From Actinomadura darangshiensis (GTDB lineage: Bacteria > Actinomycetota > Actinomycetes > Streptosporangiales > Streptosporangiaceae), in the NCBI RefSeq assembly GCF_004349235.1, contig NZ_SMKY01000029.1, forward strand, positions 1 through 54,028: a stretch of 54,028 nucleotides of DNA. The letters are read 5' to 3'. Below the pieces are notes generated by a model. It did not search any database, was not told where the DNA came from, and saw nothing but the letters and a program-made list of their open reading frames with translations. Positions within the stretch are counted from its first letter, which is position 1, and every line of letters starts with the position of its first letter. Shown here in pieces: positions 43,197 through 51,010 of this stretch. The position numbers were made by a program, and so were the translations under genes.

Positions 43197-43973
43197 CTAC
43201 TCCAGCAGGCCGGGTTCGGCCCGAACGATGTCGGTGTAAAGCGGCCGGAAATTGAGCCGCCCCATTGCGGGAGAGCCCATGTGCGCGCGGGTCTCCCGGG
43301 CCGTCTCGGCGGGGATCGGGACGGGGGCGCCCGCCGCCTCGGCCAGCAGCTGGATCTGGCAGCACCGCTCCATGGACACGAACCACCAGGCGGCCTCCTG
43401 GACCGTTCCGCCGACGGTCAGCAGCCCGTGGTTGGCCAGGATGACGGCCTTCCCGGTGCCGAGGCTCGCGGCGACCCGGTCGCCCTCCTCGGCGTCCAGG
43501 ACGACCCCGCCGAACTCGCGGTACACCGCGTGGTCCTCGAAGAAGGCGCACGCGTCCTGGGTGAGCGGGTCCAGGAGGCGGCCCAGCGCGGACCAGGCCC
43601 GGCCGTGCACCGAGTGGGAGTGCGCGGCGGCCACCACATCCGGGCGGGCCGCGTGCACCCGCGAGTGGATCGCGTACCCGGCCGGGTTCACGCTCCCCTC
43701 GCCGTGCAGGACCGTCCCGTCGGCGTCGACCAGCAGCAGGTCGCTGACCCGCACGTGACCGAAGTCGACGCCGAACGGGTTGATCCAGAACCGGTCGGGG
43801 TGCTCCGGGTCGCGGACGGTGATGTGGCCGCCCGCGCCCTCGGCGAACCCGAACCGGGCGAACAGCCGCAGTGCGGCGGCGAGCCGCTGCTTGCGGTACA
43901 GCCGCTCCTCGTCCGGGCTCCGCTCGGGCCGGCGCGGGGCGCGCCGCTCCCCCGCGGGCGGGGCGGTCCTCAT
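43197..43973 (-). CDS. Class II aldolase/adducin-family protein
   Basis: Zinc-dependent aldolase/epimerase-fold protein of 258 residues. Expected elements: RFGFAEGAGGHITVRDPE (substrate phosphate/Gly region), FWINPFGVDF, AHSHSVHGRAWSAL with the two zinc-binding His residues, EDHAVYREFGGVV and VILANHGLLTVGGTVQEA with the third His. Members cleave or rearrange C-C bonds adjacent to hydroxyl groups; some have been recruited to natural-product pathways. Overlaps the 60-residue gene by 4 nt and precedes the acyl-CoA synthetase by 13 bp. Shine-Dalgarno is weak, consistent with translational coupling. Confidence 0.88.
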   Translation of the reverse strand: MRTAPPAGERRAPRRPERSPDEERLYRKQRLAAALRLFARFGFAEGAGGHITVRDPEHPDRFWINPFGVDFGHVRVSDLLLVDADGTVLHGEGSVNPAGYAIHSRVHAARPDVVAAAHSHSVHGRAWSALGRLLDPLTQDACAFFEDHAVYREFGGVVLDAEEGDRVAASLGTGKAVILANHGLLTVGGTVQEAAWWFVSMERCCQIQLLAEAAGAPVPIPAETARETRAHMGSPAMGRLNFRPLYTDIVRAEPGLLE

Positions 43974-44152
43974 CCGCAGCCCCCCGCGGTGTCGACGTCG
44001 TAGGCGCCGCCGCTCAGCAGTTCGGCGGGGATGCCCTCCCACGGGTCCGGCTCGTCCGGCCCGGCCTCAGGCATGGTCCGGGGCGTGTCGTGCGGCGTGT
44101 CGTGCGGCGCGGTGCCGGTCCGGGGCCGGACGTGCGCGGGCGTCTCGGTCAT
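43970..44152 (-). CDS. Unrecognised 60-residue protein ending Gly-Gly-Cys-Gly
   Basis: I do not recognise this protein. It is supported as a gene because both ends are coupled: its ATG overlaps the upstream isomerase stop (ATGA) and its stop overlaps the aldolase ATG. The N-terminal half is polar with a short HDTP-HDTP repeat (APHDTPHDTPRTMP), the middle is acidic (EAGPDEPDPWEGIPAELL) and the tail is SGGAYDVDTAGGCG with a single Cys next to the end. The tail is reminiscent of small carrier or precursor peptides, but no RiPP enzyme is nearby. It may be a small accessory subunit. Confidence 0.6.
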   Translation of the reverse strand: MTETPAHVRPRTGTAPHDTPHDTPRTMPEAGPDEPDPWEGIPAELLSGGAYDVDTAGGCG

Positions 44153-44814
44153 GTGGTGCTCCCTTCGAGCGCCGGTCTCCAGGTCTCCAGGAAGGCGTCC
44201 AGGCGGTCGTAGCCCCAGAACCGGTGCCGGCCCCACTTCAGGTAGGGGATGCCGAACACGTCGTCGAGGTACGCCTGGTAGAGGCAGTCGGCGGCCTCGG
44301 CCCGGATGGACGGGTCGTCGGGCGCGGCCACGGCGTCGTCCGGGTCGAGGCCCGCCTCGGCGGCGGCGGCGCGGACGGCGGACGGGTCGCAGATGTCGCC
44401 GCCGCGTCCCCATCGGGCCCGGACGACCGCCTCGTAGAACGGGCGGGCCAGGCCGCGGCGGCGGGCCAGCAGCCAGGCCAGGTGCGGCGGCTCCCACCAC
44501 GGGTCGACGTCGACGGGCCACGCCATGGCGAGCCCGGCGCGCTCGGCCGTCCGCTTGGTGTCGAGCAGCATGTACAGGTGCTTCGCGCGGCTCATCTGCA
44601 CGTAGTGGAACTCGCCGCCGCGCTCGCGCAGCAGCTCGCAGGTCCGCTCGTCCGGGTCCCAGTAGGGGAACAGGTCGAACGTCTCGAAGGCGTCGGGCGC
44701 CTCTTCCAGGAGGCGGTGGACCGTCAGCCAGCTGTAGGGGCTGCGGAAGGAGAAGTAGAGCCGGGGCCGCCGGGTCCGGGCCGGCTTCCCCGTCCGCGCC
44801 GCCGGCCGCGTCAT
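44149..44814 (-). CDS. 2-Hydroxychromene-2-carboxylate isomerase/DsbA-like protein
   Basis: Thioredoxin/GST-kappa-fold protein of 221 residues. YFSFRSPYSWLTVHRLLEE holds the S-P-Y-S active-site turn of HCCA isomerases, without the CxxC of DsbA. The helical insert (PWWEPPHLAWLLARRRGLAR; FYEAVVRARWGRGGDICDP) and the C-terminal GIPYLKWGRHRFWGYDRLDAFLE (cis-Pro loop) are typical. HCCA isomerases use glutathione for cis-trans isomerisation next to a carbonyl; in a polyene pathway an isomerase of double-bond geometry is conceivable, but this is inference. Confidence 0.85.
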   Translation of the reverse strand: MTRPAARTGKPARTRRPRLYFSFRSPYSWLTVHRLLEEAPDAFETFDLFPYWDPDERTCELLRERGGEFHYVQMSRAKHLYMLLDTKRTAERAGLAMAWPVDVDPWWEPPHLAWLLARRRGLARPFYEAVVRARWGRGGDICDPSAVRAAAAEAGLDPDDAVAAPDDPSIRAEAADCLYQAYLDDVFGIPYLKWGRHRFWGYDRLDAFLETWRPALEGSTT

Positions 44815-45743
44815 CGTCCGCCCCCGGTCAGCGCCGCGACGGTGGCGTCGTCCAGCTCAGCGAGGCCGCCCGCGCCCTCGCCCGCGGCAATCGCGTAGCC
44901 GTGCAGGATGCTCGCCGTGGCGACGGGGACGAGCCGGTCGCCGCGCTGGACGTAGCAGTCCATCCGGGCGTCGAACATCACGCCGCGCAGGATGTCCACG
45001 ACCGTGAAGACGCTGTGCACGGTCTCCTCCATGCGCGCCGGGGCGAGCAGGCCGATCCGGGCGCGCGACACGACGGGGATCCAGGACCTCTCGTCCAGCA
45101 GCCGTCCCACGGAGATACCGCGGTCGGCGAGGAAGCGGTCCACGACCTCCTCCAGCGCGCGGACGAACCCGGAGTGCTGCACGCGGTCGGTGTAGTGGCA
45201 GTAGAAGTAGGGCGCCCGCCACGACCACAGGAACGCGTCGGCGCCGACCGCGCTCCGGACGGAGCGTCCCGGCGGGAGCGGGATGGGGGCGGAGCCGCCC
45301 GGACGCGCCAGTTCGGCGGTCTCCAGGGCGGCGAGCGCCGGCGGCGCGGTGCGGTGCCGGTCGGCCTTGCGCTCGCGGACCAGCGCCACCGTCACCTTGC
45401 CGCGCAGCACGGTCACCTCGGCGCCGTCGCGGACCACGGTGAGCCGCACGTCGAGGCGGCCGTCGGGGCGGGCGGCGACCCGGGCGGTCACCTCGTCGTC
45501 GATCTCCAGGACGGCGGGCAGCTGCACGGAGCACTCGACGATCTCCGCGCCGAGCCCGTGCTCGATGAACAGGGTGCGGGCGCCCGCGCCCTGGTCGGCC
45601 AGCCACTGCAGGACGGCCTGCTCGACCAGGTAGATGAAGTGCTTGAAGCCGATCCAGGTGCGGATGTTGGCGCCCTCGTAGCCGGGACGGGCGCGCACGA
45701 CCGTCGGCGCGGCGGTCGTCGGTGCTACCGGGGTTGCGGTCAT
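44811..45743 (-). CDS. Double-hotdog protein (acyl-thioesterase/dehydratase-like)
   Basis: Predicted tandem hotdog-fold protein of 310 residues. The first half has WIGFKHFIYLVEQAVLQWLA, then IEHGLGAEIVECSVQLPAVL and EIDDEVTARV; the second has YFYCHYTDRVQHSGFVRALE, then RLLDERSWIPVVSRARIGLL, similar in layout to acyl-ACP thioesterases (4HBT_2/Acyl-ACP_TE). It could release the chain from the ACP or act as a dehydratase or double-bond isomerase. It differs from the FabZ-like double hotdog at 51011, which keeps H-F-P-G. It overlaps both neighbouring genes. Confidence 0.72.
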   Translation of the reverse strand: MTATPVAPTTAAPTVVRARPGYEGANIRTWIGFKHFIYLVEQAVLQWLADQGAGARTLFIEHGLGAEIVECSVQLPAVLEIDDEVTARVAARPDGRLDVRLTVVRDGAEVTVLRGKVTVALVRERKADRHRTAPPALAALETAELARPGGSAPIPLPPGRSVRSAVGADAFLWSWRAPYFYCHYTDRVQHSGFVRALEEVVDRFLADRGISVGRLLDERSWIPVVSRARIGLLAPARMEETVHSVFTVVDILRGVMFDARMDCYVQRGDRLVPVATASILHGYAIAAGEGAGGLAELDDATVAALTGGGR

Positions 45744-46534
45744 CGGAAGTTGCCTGCCGTTCTCGTCGGGGGCGGGTGGACCGCGCGGGCCAGCCGGGCG
45801 ATCCGGCCAGCGATGGCGGGGGCGTGGCGCAGATGGCAGAAGTGGTCGTAGCCGGGGCCGATGACGGCCTCGGCGCCGGGCATGCCGGCGGCGAGCTCGC
45901 GGGCCGCCTCGCCCGAGGTGGCGGGGTCCTGGTCGCCGGCGATGACGAGGGCGGGCCGCGCCGCCGACGCCAGCGGCAGGTCGGCGGTGGCCGCGTACTG
46001 CTCGAACACCGTCAGGAAGCCGGCCGGGCCGACCCGGTCCACGGCGAGGTCCATCATCGTGTCGAGCAGCGCCCGGTTCAGCGTCGCGGCCCGAGGCCCG
46101 AGGCGGGCCCGCACGCCGTCGCGGATGTGCTGCGTGAACGTACTGCGCGACCGGTCGAGCATCCGCCAGGTCAACCGGTGCCGGGGCGGCCGGTACAGCG
46201 GGCACAGCAGCGCCGAGGCGCGCCCGGCCCGGGGGTCGTCCGCGCACAGCAGCTCCAGCGCCGCGTTGGCGCCGAAGGAGTGCGCGACGAGGACGTCGGG
46301 GACGGCGCCGACGAGGTCGAGGCCGTCGCCGAGCCACTCGCCGGGCCGCCGGTGCCGCCAGCGGTAGTCGTTGCCGGCGCGCCACGGCAACTCCAGCGCG
46401 ACCATCCGCCAGCCGCGGTCGAGCCGGCGGGCCAGGGGCGCCCAGCTCGTCCAGGCGTCCTCCAGGCCGTGCGCGAAGACGATCAGTGGGGCGCCGGGCC
46501 GGCCGGGCGACAGGACGTGCAGCGGCGCGGTCAT
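45740..46534 (-). CDS. Alpha/beta-hydrolase (esterase/thioesterase-like)
   Basis: Hydrolase of 264 residues. APLIVFAHGLEDAWTSWAPL is the oxyanion region, DVLVAHSFGANAALELL the nucleophile elbow with Ser (A-H-S-F-G), and VIAGDQDPATSGEAARELA plus IGPGYDHFCHLRHAP the Asp and His regions. Position between the PKS KS genes and the double-hotdog gene suggests a type II thioesterase or product-release role. It overlaps the truncated KS gene by 4 nt. The substrate is not readable. Confidence 0.82.
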   Translation of the reverse strand: MTAPLHVLSPGRPGAPLIVFAHGLEDAWTSWAPLARRLDRGWRMVALELPWRAGNDYRWRHRRPGEWLGDGLDLVGAVPDVLVAHSFGANAALELLCADDPRAGRASALLCPLYRPPRHRLTWRMLDRSRSTFTQHIRDGVRARLGPRAATLNRALLDTMMDLAVDRVGPAGFLTVFEQYAATADLPLASAARPALVIAGDQDPATSGEAARELAAGMPGAEAVIGPGYDHFCHLRHAPAIAGRIARLARAVHPPPTRTAGNFR

Positions 46535-47379
46535 CGCGCCCTCCGCACCCGGGCCGCGCCGTGCACGTCCGCCGCGCAGGCCCCCTCGTCGGCGACGAGG
46601 TGGGCGGCGAGCGCCAGCCCGACCACCGTCTCGGCTCCGTGGTGGTCGCCCCATTCCGCCGCCGTGTCGAACCCGCCGGGCCCGATCGCGACCGCGTCCC
46701 CGCCGCCGGGGTCGCACAGTTCGAGGCGCGCGCCGTCCGGCGGCGCCGTCTCCGGCACGGCTTCGAGGACGACGCAGGCGGCTCCGGCGGCGAGGGGCGA
46801 CGCGGGGTCGCCCGCCGCGTGCAGGGCGGTTGCGACCTCGTCGCCGGGTTCCGCGCCGACGAGGACGACCCGGTCGGCGCGGCGGGCGCGCAGCAGGGTG
46901 AGCGCGAGCCGCAACCCGTGCGCGCCGGAGCCCGGGCCGGACGACACCATCAGGTTGGGACCGCCGAGGCGGAAGCGGATCGCGACCGTGGCGGCGACCA
47001 CGTTCCCGGACACGTTGGGCGCGTCCAGGATGCTGACGGCCGCCGCCCCCTCCGTCGCGACGGCGCGCGCGACCCGGGCGACGGCCTCGGCGTTGCCGAG
47101 GTCGCCGCAGGCGACGACGGCCGCGCTCGGATCGGCGGGGCCGTCCGGACGGTGCTTCGGCGGCAGGTCCAGCGCCCGGTGCACCGCGCACAGCGCGAGC
47201 CGCGCCGCGGGCTCCATGCCCAGCAGCCCCTTCCGGCCGAGGACGTCCGCCGCGCGATCCGCCGGAACCGCGTCGGCACGCGCCCAGGCGCCCGGCGGCG
47301 TCCCGAGACAGGCGGCCAGCGCATCGGTCGGGCGCACGCCCGGCAGGTGCAGGCTCCACCCGGTTATCGCGACGTTCAT
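46531..47379 (-). CDS. Truncated, Cys-less ketosynthase-like protein
   Basis: KS-fold protein of only 282 residues, versus about 400 for a KS. The N-terminal thiolase half is recognisable: MNVAITGWSLHLPGV, GRKGLLGMEPAARLALCAVH, then NVSGNVVAATVAIRFRLGGP, the usual approach to the active site. Where the Cys should be, the sequence is LMVSSGPGSGAHGL, so there is no nucleophile, and the histidine motifs are not present. It resembles the short KS-like chain-length or scaffold proteins of aryl-polyene and other highly reducing type II systems. Probably a structural partner of the other KS proteins. Confidence 0.75.
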   Translation of the reverse strand: MNVAITGWSLHLPGVRPTDALAACLGTPPGAWARADAVPADRAADVLGRKGLLGMEPAARLALCAVHRALDLPPKHRPDGPADPSAAVVACGDLGNAEAVARVARAVATEGAAAVSILDAPNVSGNVVAATVAIRFRLGGPNLMVSSGPGSGAHGLRLALTLLRARRADRVVLVGAEPGDEVATALHAAGDPASPLAAGAACVVLEAVPETAPPDGARLELCDPGGGDAVAIGPGGFDTAAEWGDHHGAETVVGLALAAHLVADEGACAADVHGAARVRRAR

Positions 47380-48500
47380 GAGGGGGCCTCCAAGAGCGTG
47401 ACGGCGTTGACGCCGCCGAAGCCGAAGGCGTTCAACTGGACGAGTCCGGACGGCAATGCGGCCGGCCCGTCCTGGACGAACCGCACGTCCGCGCCCTCGT
47501 CCAGGACGGTCCGCAGGCCGACGACCGGCGGGACGGCGCCCTCCTCCAGGCAGCGGACCGCGACGTCCAGGTTGACCAGCGCGGCGGCGCCCGAGGTGTG
47601 CCCGACCGCCCCCTTCACGGCGGTGACCAGCGGCGCGCAGCCGAGGTCGCGCAGGGCCCGGCACTCGGCGGGGTCGTTCAGCGCCGTCCCGGTCCCGTGC
47701 GCGACCACCAGGCCGACCTCGGCGAAGCGGCGTCCGGCGCGGTCGAACGCGTCCCGCATCGCGCGGCCGATGCCGGCGACGTCCGGGGCGGTCGGATGGG
47801 CCGCGTCGCACGACAGCCCGGTCGCGAGCAGCCGGGCGAGCGGCCGGGCGGGCCGCCGGCCGGACGGGCGCCGCTCCGGGACGACGACCACCGCGGCGGC
47901 GCCCTCGCCCAGCAGGACGCCCTCGCGTCCGGCGTCGAACGGGCGGACCGCCGACGCGGGCACGGGCGACACGCGGCCGATCATGGCGAGCATCGACCGG
48001 GTCGCGGTGTCGGCCGCCGCGGCGACGACGGCGTCCGCGGCGCCGAGCTCCACGAGGTCCTGGGCGAGCGCGAGGGCGTGGCCGCCCGCGCTGCACGCGC
48101 CCGACAGCGTCGTCACCTCGGCGGCGCCGGGCAGCGCCGCCCGGACGGCCGCCTCGAAGTCCAGGGCGCGCGGCGGGACGTCCGTCCCGTCGACCGCCCA
48201 CCGCTCGACCGCCGACAGCTCCCCGAGCCCGGAGCCCACGAGGACGGCGATCCGCTCGCGCGCGGGGTCGAGCCCGGCGCTCCGGACCGCCTCCGCGACG
48301 ACGTCGGTGAGCAGCCGGCTCGCCTTGAACGCCGAGCCGCCGCCGTCGACGAGGTGGTAGCCGGTCGTCACGCCCGGCACGCCGGGCCCGCCGTCCCGCA
48401 GCGGCCCGGCCCCGGTGCGCCCGGCGAGCAGCGCGGCGAACGTGTCGGCGCCGGTCCCGAAGCAGGTCCGGACCGCGCTAGCCGTGATCAGCGCCGGCAC
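47376..48500 (-). CDS. Ketosynthase with complete Cys-His-His triad (second KS)
   Basis: Beta-ketoacyl-ACP synthase of 374 residues. Cys136 in TLSGACSAGGHALALAQD, His268 in VVAHGTGTALND and His301 in VKGAVGHTSGAAALVN give a complete triad; the C-terminal LNAFGFGGVNAVTLLE is normal. It is divergent from the KS-alpha at 49536 and may take a distinct extension or initiation step. The start is a GTG at 48500 that overlaps the upstream KS-beta gene by 23 nt. All four KS-like genes are consecutive, and the short KS-like protein downstream may pair with this one. Confidence 0.85.
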   Translation of the reverse strand: MPALITASAVRTCFGTGADTFAALLAGRTGAGPLRDGGPGVPGVTTGYHLVDGGGSAFKASRLLTDVVAEAVRSAGLDPARERIAVLVGSGLGELSAVERWAVDGTDVPPRALDFEAAVRAALPGAAEVTTLSGACSAGGHALALAQDLVELGAADAVVAAAADTATRSMLAMIGRVSPVPASAVRPFDAGREGVLLGEGAAAVVVVPERRPSGRRPARPLARLLATGLSCDAAHPTAPDVAGIGRAMRDAFDRAGRRFAEVGLVVAHGTGTALNDPAECRALRDLGCAPLVTAVKGAVGHTSGAAALVNLDVAVRCLEEGAVPPVVGLRTVLDEGADVRFVQDGPAALPSGLVQLNAFGFGGVNAVTLLEAPS

Positions 48501-49539
48501 CGGCGGCCCCCCTCCGGTCCGGCCCGCCGCGGACGACCGCGACCCCCGCGGCCCCGTCCGCGCCGCGGGCGGTGAGCAGCACGACGCCGCCGCCGTCCAG
48601 CCGGCCGGACGCCAGCAGGGCGCCGAGGCCGAGCGCGGACGTCGCGGCGCCGCAGTCCCCGGCGTCCCGGCCGGCCGGGACCCGGTCCGGGCTCCGGCCG
48701 AGCACCCACGCGACCGGCGCGTACTCGCCGCCGTCGGCGTCGGCGCCCTCCCCGGTGACCACGGCGGCCACGTCGGCGGGGGCGATCCGCGCGCGGGCGA
48801 GGGCCCGCTCCGCGCACCCGGCCAGGGCGCGGCCGTCCGGATCGCCGCCGGGGCCGTACCCGGTCGCGACCGCGAGGATCTCGGCGGCGCGGTGTGCCCC
48901 CGCCCAGGACGGGGCGCGCGGGCCGGTCAGCACGAACACCCCGGCGCCCTCCCCCGCCTCGAACGCGCCGGGCGGGGCGGTCAGGTGCGACGCCCAGGCG
49001 CGGTGCGGGGTGAACTCCTCGGCCGCTCCGGTGAGCATCACGTCGGCGTAGCCCCGCTCGATCGCGTTGCCCGCGTACCGGACCGCGTTCAGGAACGCCA
49101 CCGGCCCGCCGGCGATCGTGGCGTTGACGGCCTTCAGCCCGAACCGGATCGCGACCTGCCCTGCCGCGCAGTTCATCACCGTGTTCGGGAACAGCAGCGG
49201 GTTGACGAGGTAGGGCCGCTCCTGGACGAGCGTGTCGCGGCTGTAGTCGCTGGTGGACTTGAAGCTGCCCATCGTCGTGCCGAGGGCGACTCCGATCCGG
49301 GTGCGCGCGGCGCCGTCGACGGCGGTGCCGGCGTCCCGCAGCGCGTCCTGGCAGCAGACGACCGCGAGCCCGGTGACCCGGTCGTAGGAGCCGGTACCCT
49401 TGCGGCCGAGCCGGGCGCGCACGTCGAAGCCGGCGACCGCCCGGCCAGTGGGCGAGGGCAGCGGCTCCTCGTACAGCTCCGTGACCTTCGCCGGGACGCC
49501 GGTGAGCACGCTCCAGCCCGCGATGCCGATGCCCGTCAC
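48478..49539 (-). CDS. Cys-less KS partner (chain-length-factor-like, KS-beta)
   Basis: KS-fold protein of 353 residues without the active-site Cys. GRKGTGSYDRVTGLAVVCCQ and LLFPNTVMNCAAGQVAIRFG are strongly KS-beta-like for highly reducing type II systems. The nucleophile region reads KAVNATIAGGPVAFLNAV, so Gly stands where Cys would be. The C-terminal half has GDCGAATSALGLGALLA in place of the usual H-x-x-G-A-S-G. It would pair with the KS-alpha encoded directly upstream and set chain length. GTG start overlapping the KS-alpha stop by 4 nt. Confidence 0.85.
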   Translation of the reverse strand: MTGIGIAGWSVLTGVPAKVTELYEEPLPSPTGRAVAGFDVRARLGRKGTGSYDRVTGLAVVCCQDALRDAGTAVDGAARTRIGVALGTTMGSFKSTSDYSRDTLVQERPYLVNPLLFPNTVMNCAAGQVAIRFGLKAVNATIAGGPVAFLNAVRYAGNAIERGYADVMLTGAAEEFTPHRAWASHLTAPPGAFEAGEGAGVFVLTGPRAPSWAGAHRAAEILAVATGYGPGGDPDGRALAGCAERALARARIAPADVAAVVTGEGADADGGEYAPVAWVLGRSPDRVPAGRDAGDCGAATSALGLGALLASGRLDGGGVVLLTARGADGAAGVAVVRGGPDRRGAAGAGADHG

Positions 49540-50741
49540 GCGACCGCTCCCAGCATCACGATGGCGTTGTTGCCGCCGAACGCGAACCCGTCGTTCTGCG
49601 CGATCCGGGGCCGGGCCCGGCGGGCGGTGTTCGGCACCGGGTCGATGCCCGGCATGCCGGGGTCGGGGGTCGTCCAGTTGATGGTGGGCGGCAGGAACCC
49701 CTGGTCGACGGCCAGGACGGCGGCGATCGCGCCGAACCCGCAGGCCGCGCCCATCGTGTGCCCGATCATGGACTTGATGGAGCTGACCGGCGGCGGGTCG
49801 TCCCCGAACACCTCCAGGATGGCCTTGCTCTCCACCAGGTCGTTGGTGGGCGTTCCCGTCCCGTGGGCGCAGATGTAGTCGACGTCGCCCGGCGCCACCC
49901 CGGCGTTGCGGTGCGCGAGCCGCATGCACTCGGCGACGCTCGCCGTGTCGGGCGCGACCGGATGCCTGGCATCGCAGTTCAGCCCGTGGCCGAGCAGCTC
50001 GGCGTAGATGCGGGCGCCGCGCACCCGCGCGTGGTCGAAGGTCTCCAGGAGCAGTACAGCCCCGCCCTCCCCGGTGAGGATGCCGGAACGGTCCCTGTCG
50101 AAGGGGGCGCAGGCGTGCTCCGCCAGCGCCCCGAGCCGGTAGAACCCGGCGTGGGCCCACCGGCAGACGGAGTCGGCGCCGCCGGCCAGCACGACGTCGG
50201 CCTCGCCGGTGACCAGCAGGTCGTAGGCGTAGCCGAGGGCGTAGTTGCTGGCCGAGCACGCCGTCGCGATCGTGAGCGACTCGCCGAGCAGGCCGAGCTC
50301 CTCGCTGACCGCGTTCGCCAGCCGCCCGGCCGGCACCTGCGCCAGCAGCGCCGGGTCCTGCACGGCGAAGCCGTGCTCGACGATCTGCGCGGTCAGCGCC
50401 TCGGCGACCGCCGACTCGCCGCTGGTGGTGCCGATGACGGCGTGCGCCCGGCCCGGGTCGAGGGACCCGGGGTCCAGACCGCCGTCGGCGGCGGCCAGCC
50501 GCGCCGCGCTCGCGGCGAACAGGCTGGACCGCCCCCAGCGTCGCGGGTCCAGCCGGCGCAGCCGGCCGTCCGGCCGGAAACCGCGGACCTCGCCGGCGTT
50601 CTGGTGCGGGAACCCGGACGGATCGAAGCTCGTGATCCGCGAGATCCCGGACCGTCCCGCCCGCAGCGCCCCGGCGAACGCCCGGCGCCCCACGCCGATG
50701 CTGGACACCGGGCCGAGCCCGGTCACCGCGACGCGCGCCAT
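49536..50741 (-). CDS. Ketosynthase, KS-alpha of a highly reducing type II PKS
   Basis: Chain-extending beta-ketoacyl-ACP synthase of 401 residues. MARVAVTGLGPVSSIGVG starts the thiolase fold; Cys162 lies in IATACSASNYALG, His293 in YICAHGTGTPTND and His328 in SIKSMIGHTMGAACG. The C-terminal QNDGFAFGGNNAIVML is typical of FabF-like enzymes. It lies immediately after ACP, DH and KR genes and before its Cys-less partner, the organisation known from polyene-forming type II systems such as ishigamide. The operon therefore encodes iterative extension with ketoreduction and dehydration, and no enoylreductase is seen, which predicts a conjugated polyene. Confidence 0.94.
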   Translation of the reverse strand: MARVAVTGLGPVSSIGVGRRAFAGALRAGRSGISRITSFDPSGFPHQNAGEVRGFRPDGRLRRLDPRRWGRSSLFAASAARLAAADGGLDPGSLDPGRAHAVIGTTSGESAVAEALTAQIVEHGFAVQDPALLAQVPAGRLANAVSEELGLLGESLTIATACSASNYALGYAYDLLVTGEADVVLAGGADSVCRWAHAGFYRLGALAEHACAPFDRDRSGILTGEGGAVLLLETFDHARVRGARIYAELLGHGLNCDARHPVAPDTASVAECMRLAHRNAGVAPGDVDYICAHGTGTPTNDLVESKAILEVFGDDPPPVSSIKSMIGHTMGAACGFGAIAAVLAVDQGFLPPTINWTTPDPGMPGIDPVPNTARRARPRIAQNDGFAFGGNNAIVMLGAVA

Positions 50742-50744
50742 CGG

Positions 50745-50999
50745 TCAGCCCCGCCGGTCCGCGTGCCGCAGGAGCGCGGCGTGCACGGCCTTGAGGTTGC
50801 GCAGCTCCGGCAGCTCGGCCTGCGGGATCTGCACCTTGTACGCCTTGTCGATGCGGGCCAGGATCTCGATGGCACGCAGTGAGTCGGCCTCGTAGTCCTC
50901 CACGAAGTCGCCGGTGTCGGTGAGCTCCTCCGGCTCCACCTCCAGCACCTCGGCGACCATCTCGCGCAGCTCCTCGAGCCGCTGCTCTTCCGGCGTCAT
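50745..50999 (-). CDS. Acyl carrier protein
   Basis: An 84-residue carrier protein with four predicted helices. DFVEDYEADSLRAIEILARI carries the phosphopantetheine Ser40 in a D-S-L motif at the start of helix 2. The acidic N-terminus (EEQRLEELREMVAEVLEVEP) is typical of type II ACPs. It lies 3 bp upstream of the KS-alpha gene and follows the DH gene by 11 bp. Only one ACP is visible in the window, so it should serve the complete type II PKS. Confidence 0.95.
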   Translation of the reverse strand: MTPEEQRLEELREMVAEVLEVEPEELTDTGDFVEDYEADSLRAIEILARIDKAYKVQIPQAELPELRNLKAVHAALLRHADRRG

Positions 51000-51010
51000 C
51001 GCGTTCCTTC

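Noticed and set aside
43970..44152. A lasso, thio- or other RiPP precursor
   Set aside because: No radical-SAM, YcaO, LanM, protease or RRE gene is near; only the small size and Cys tail suggest it.
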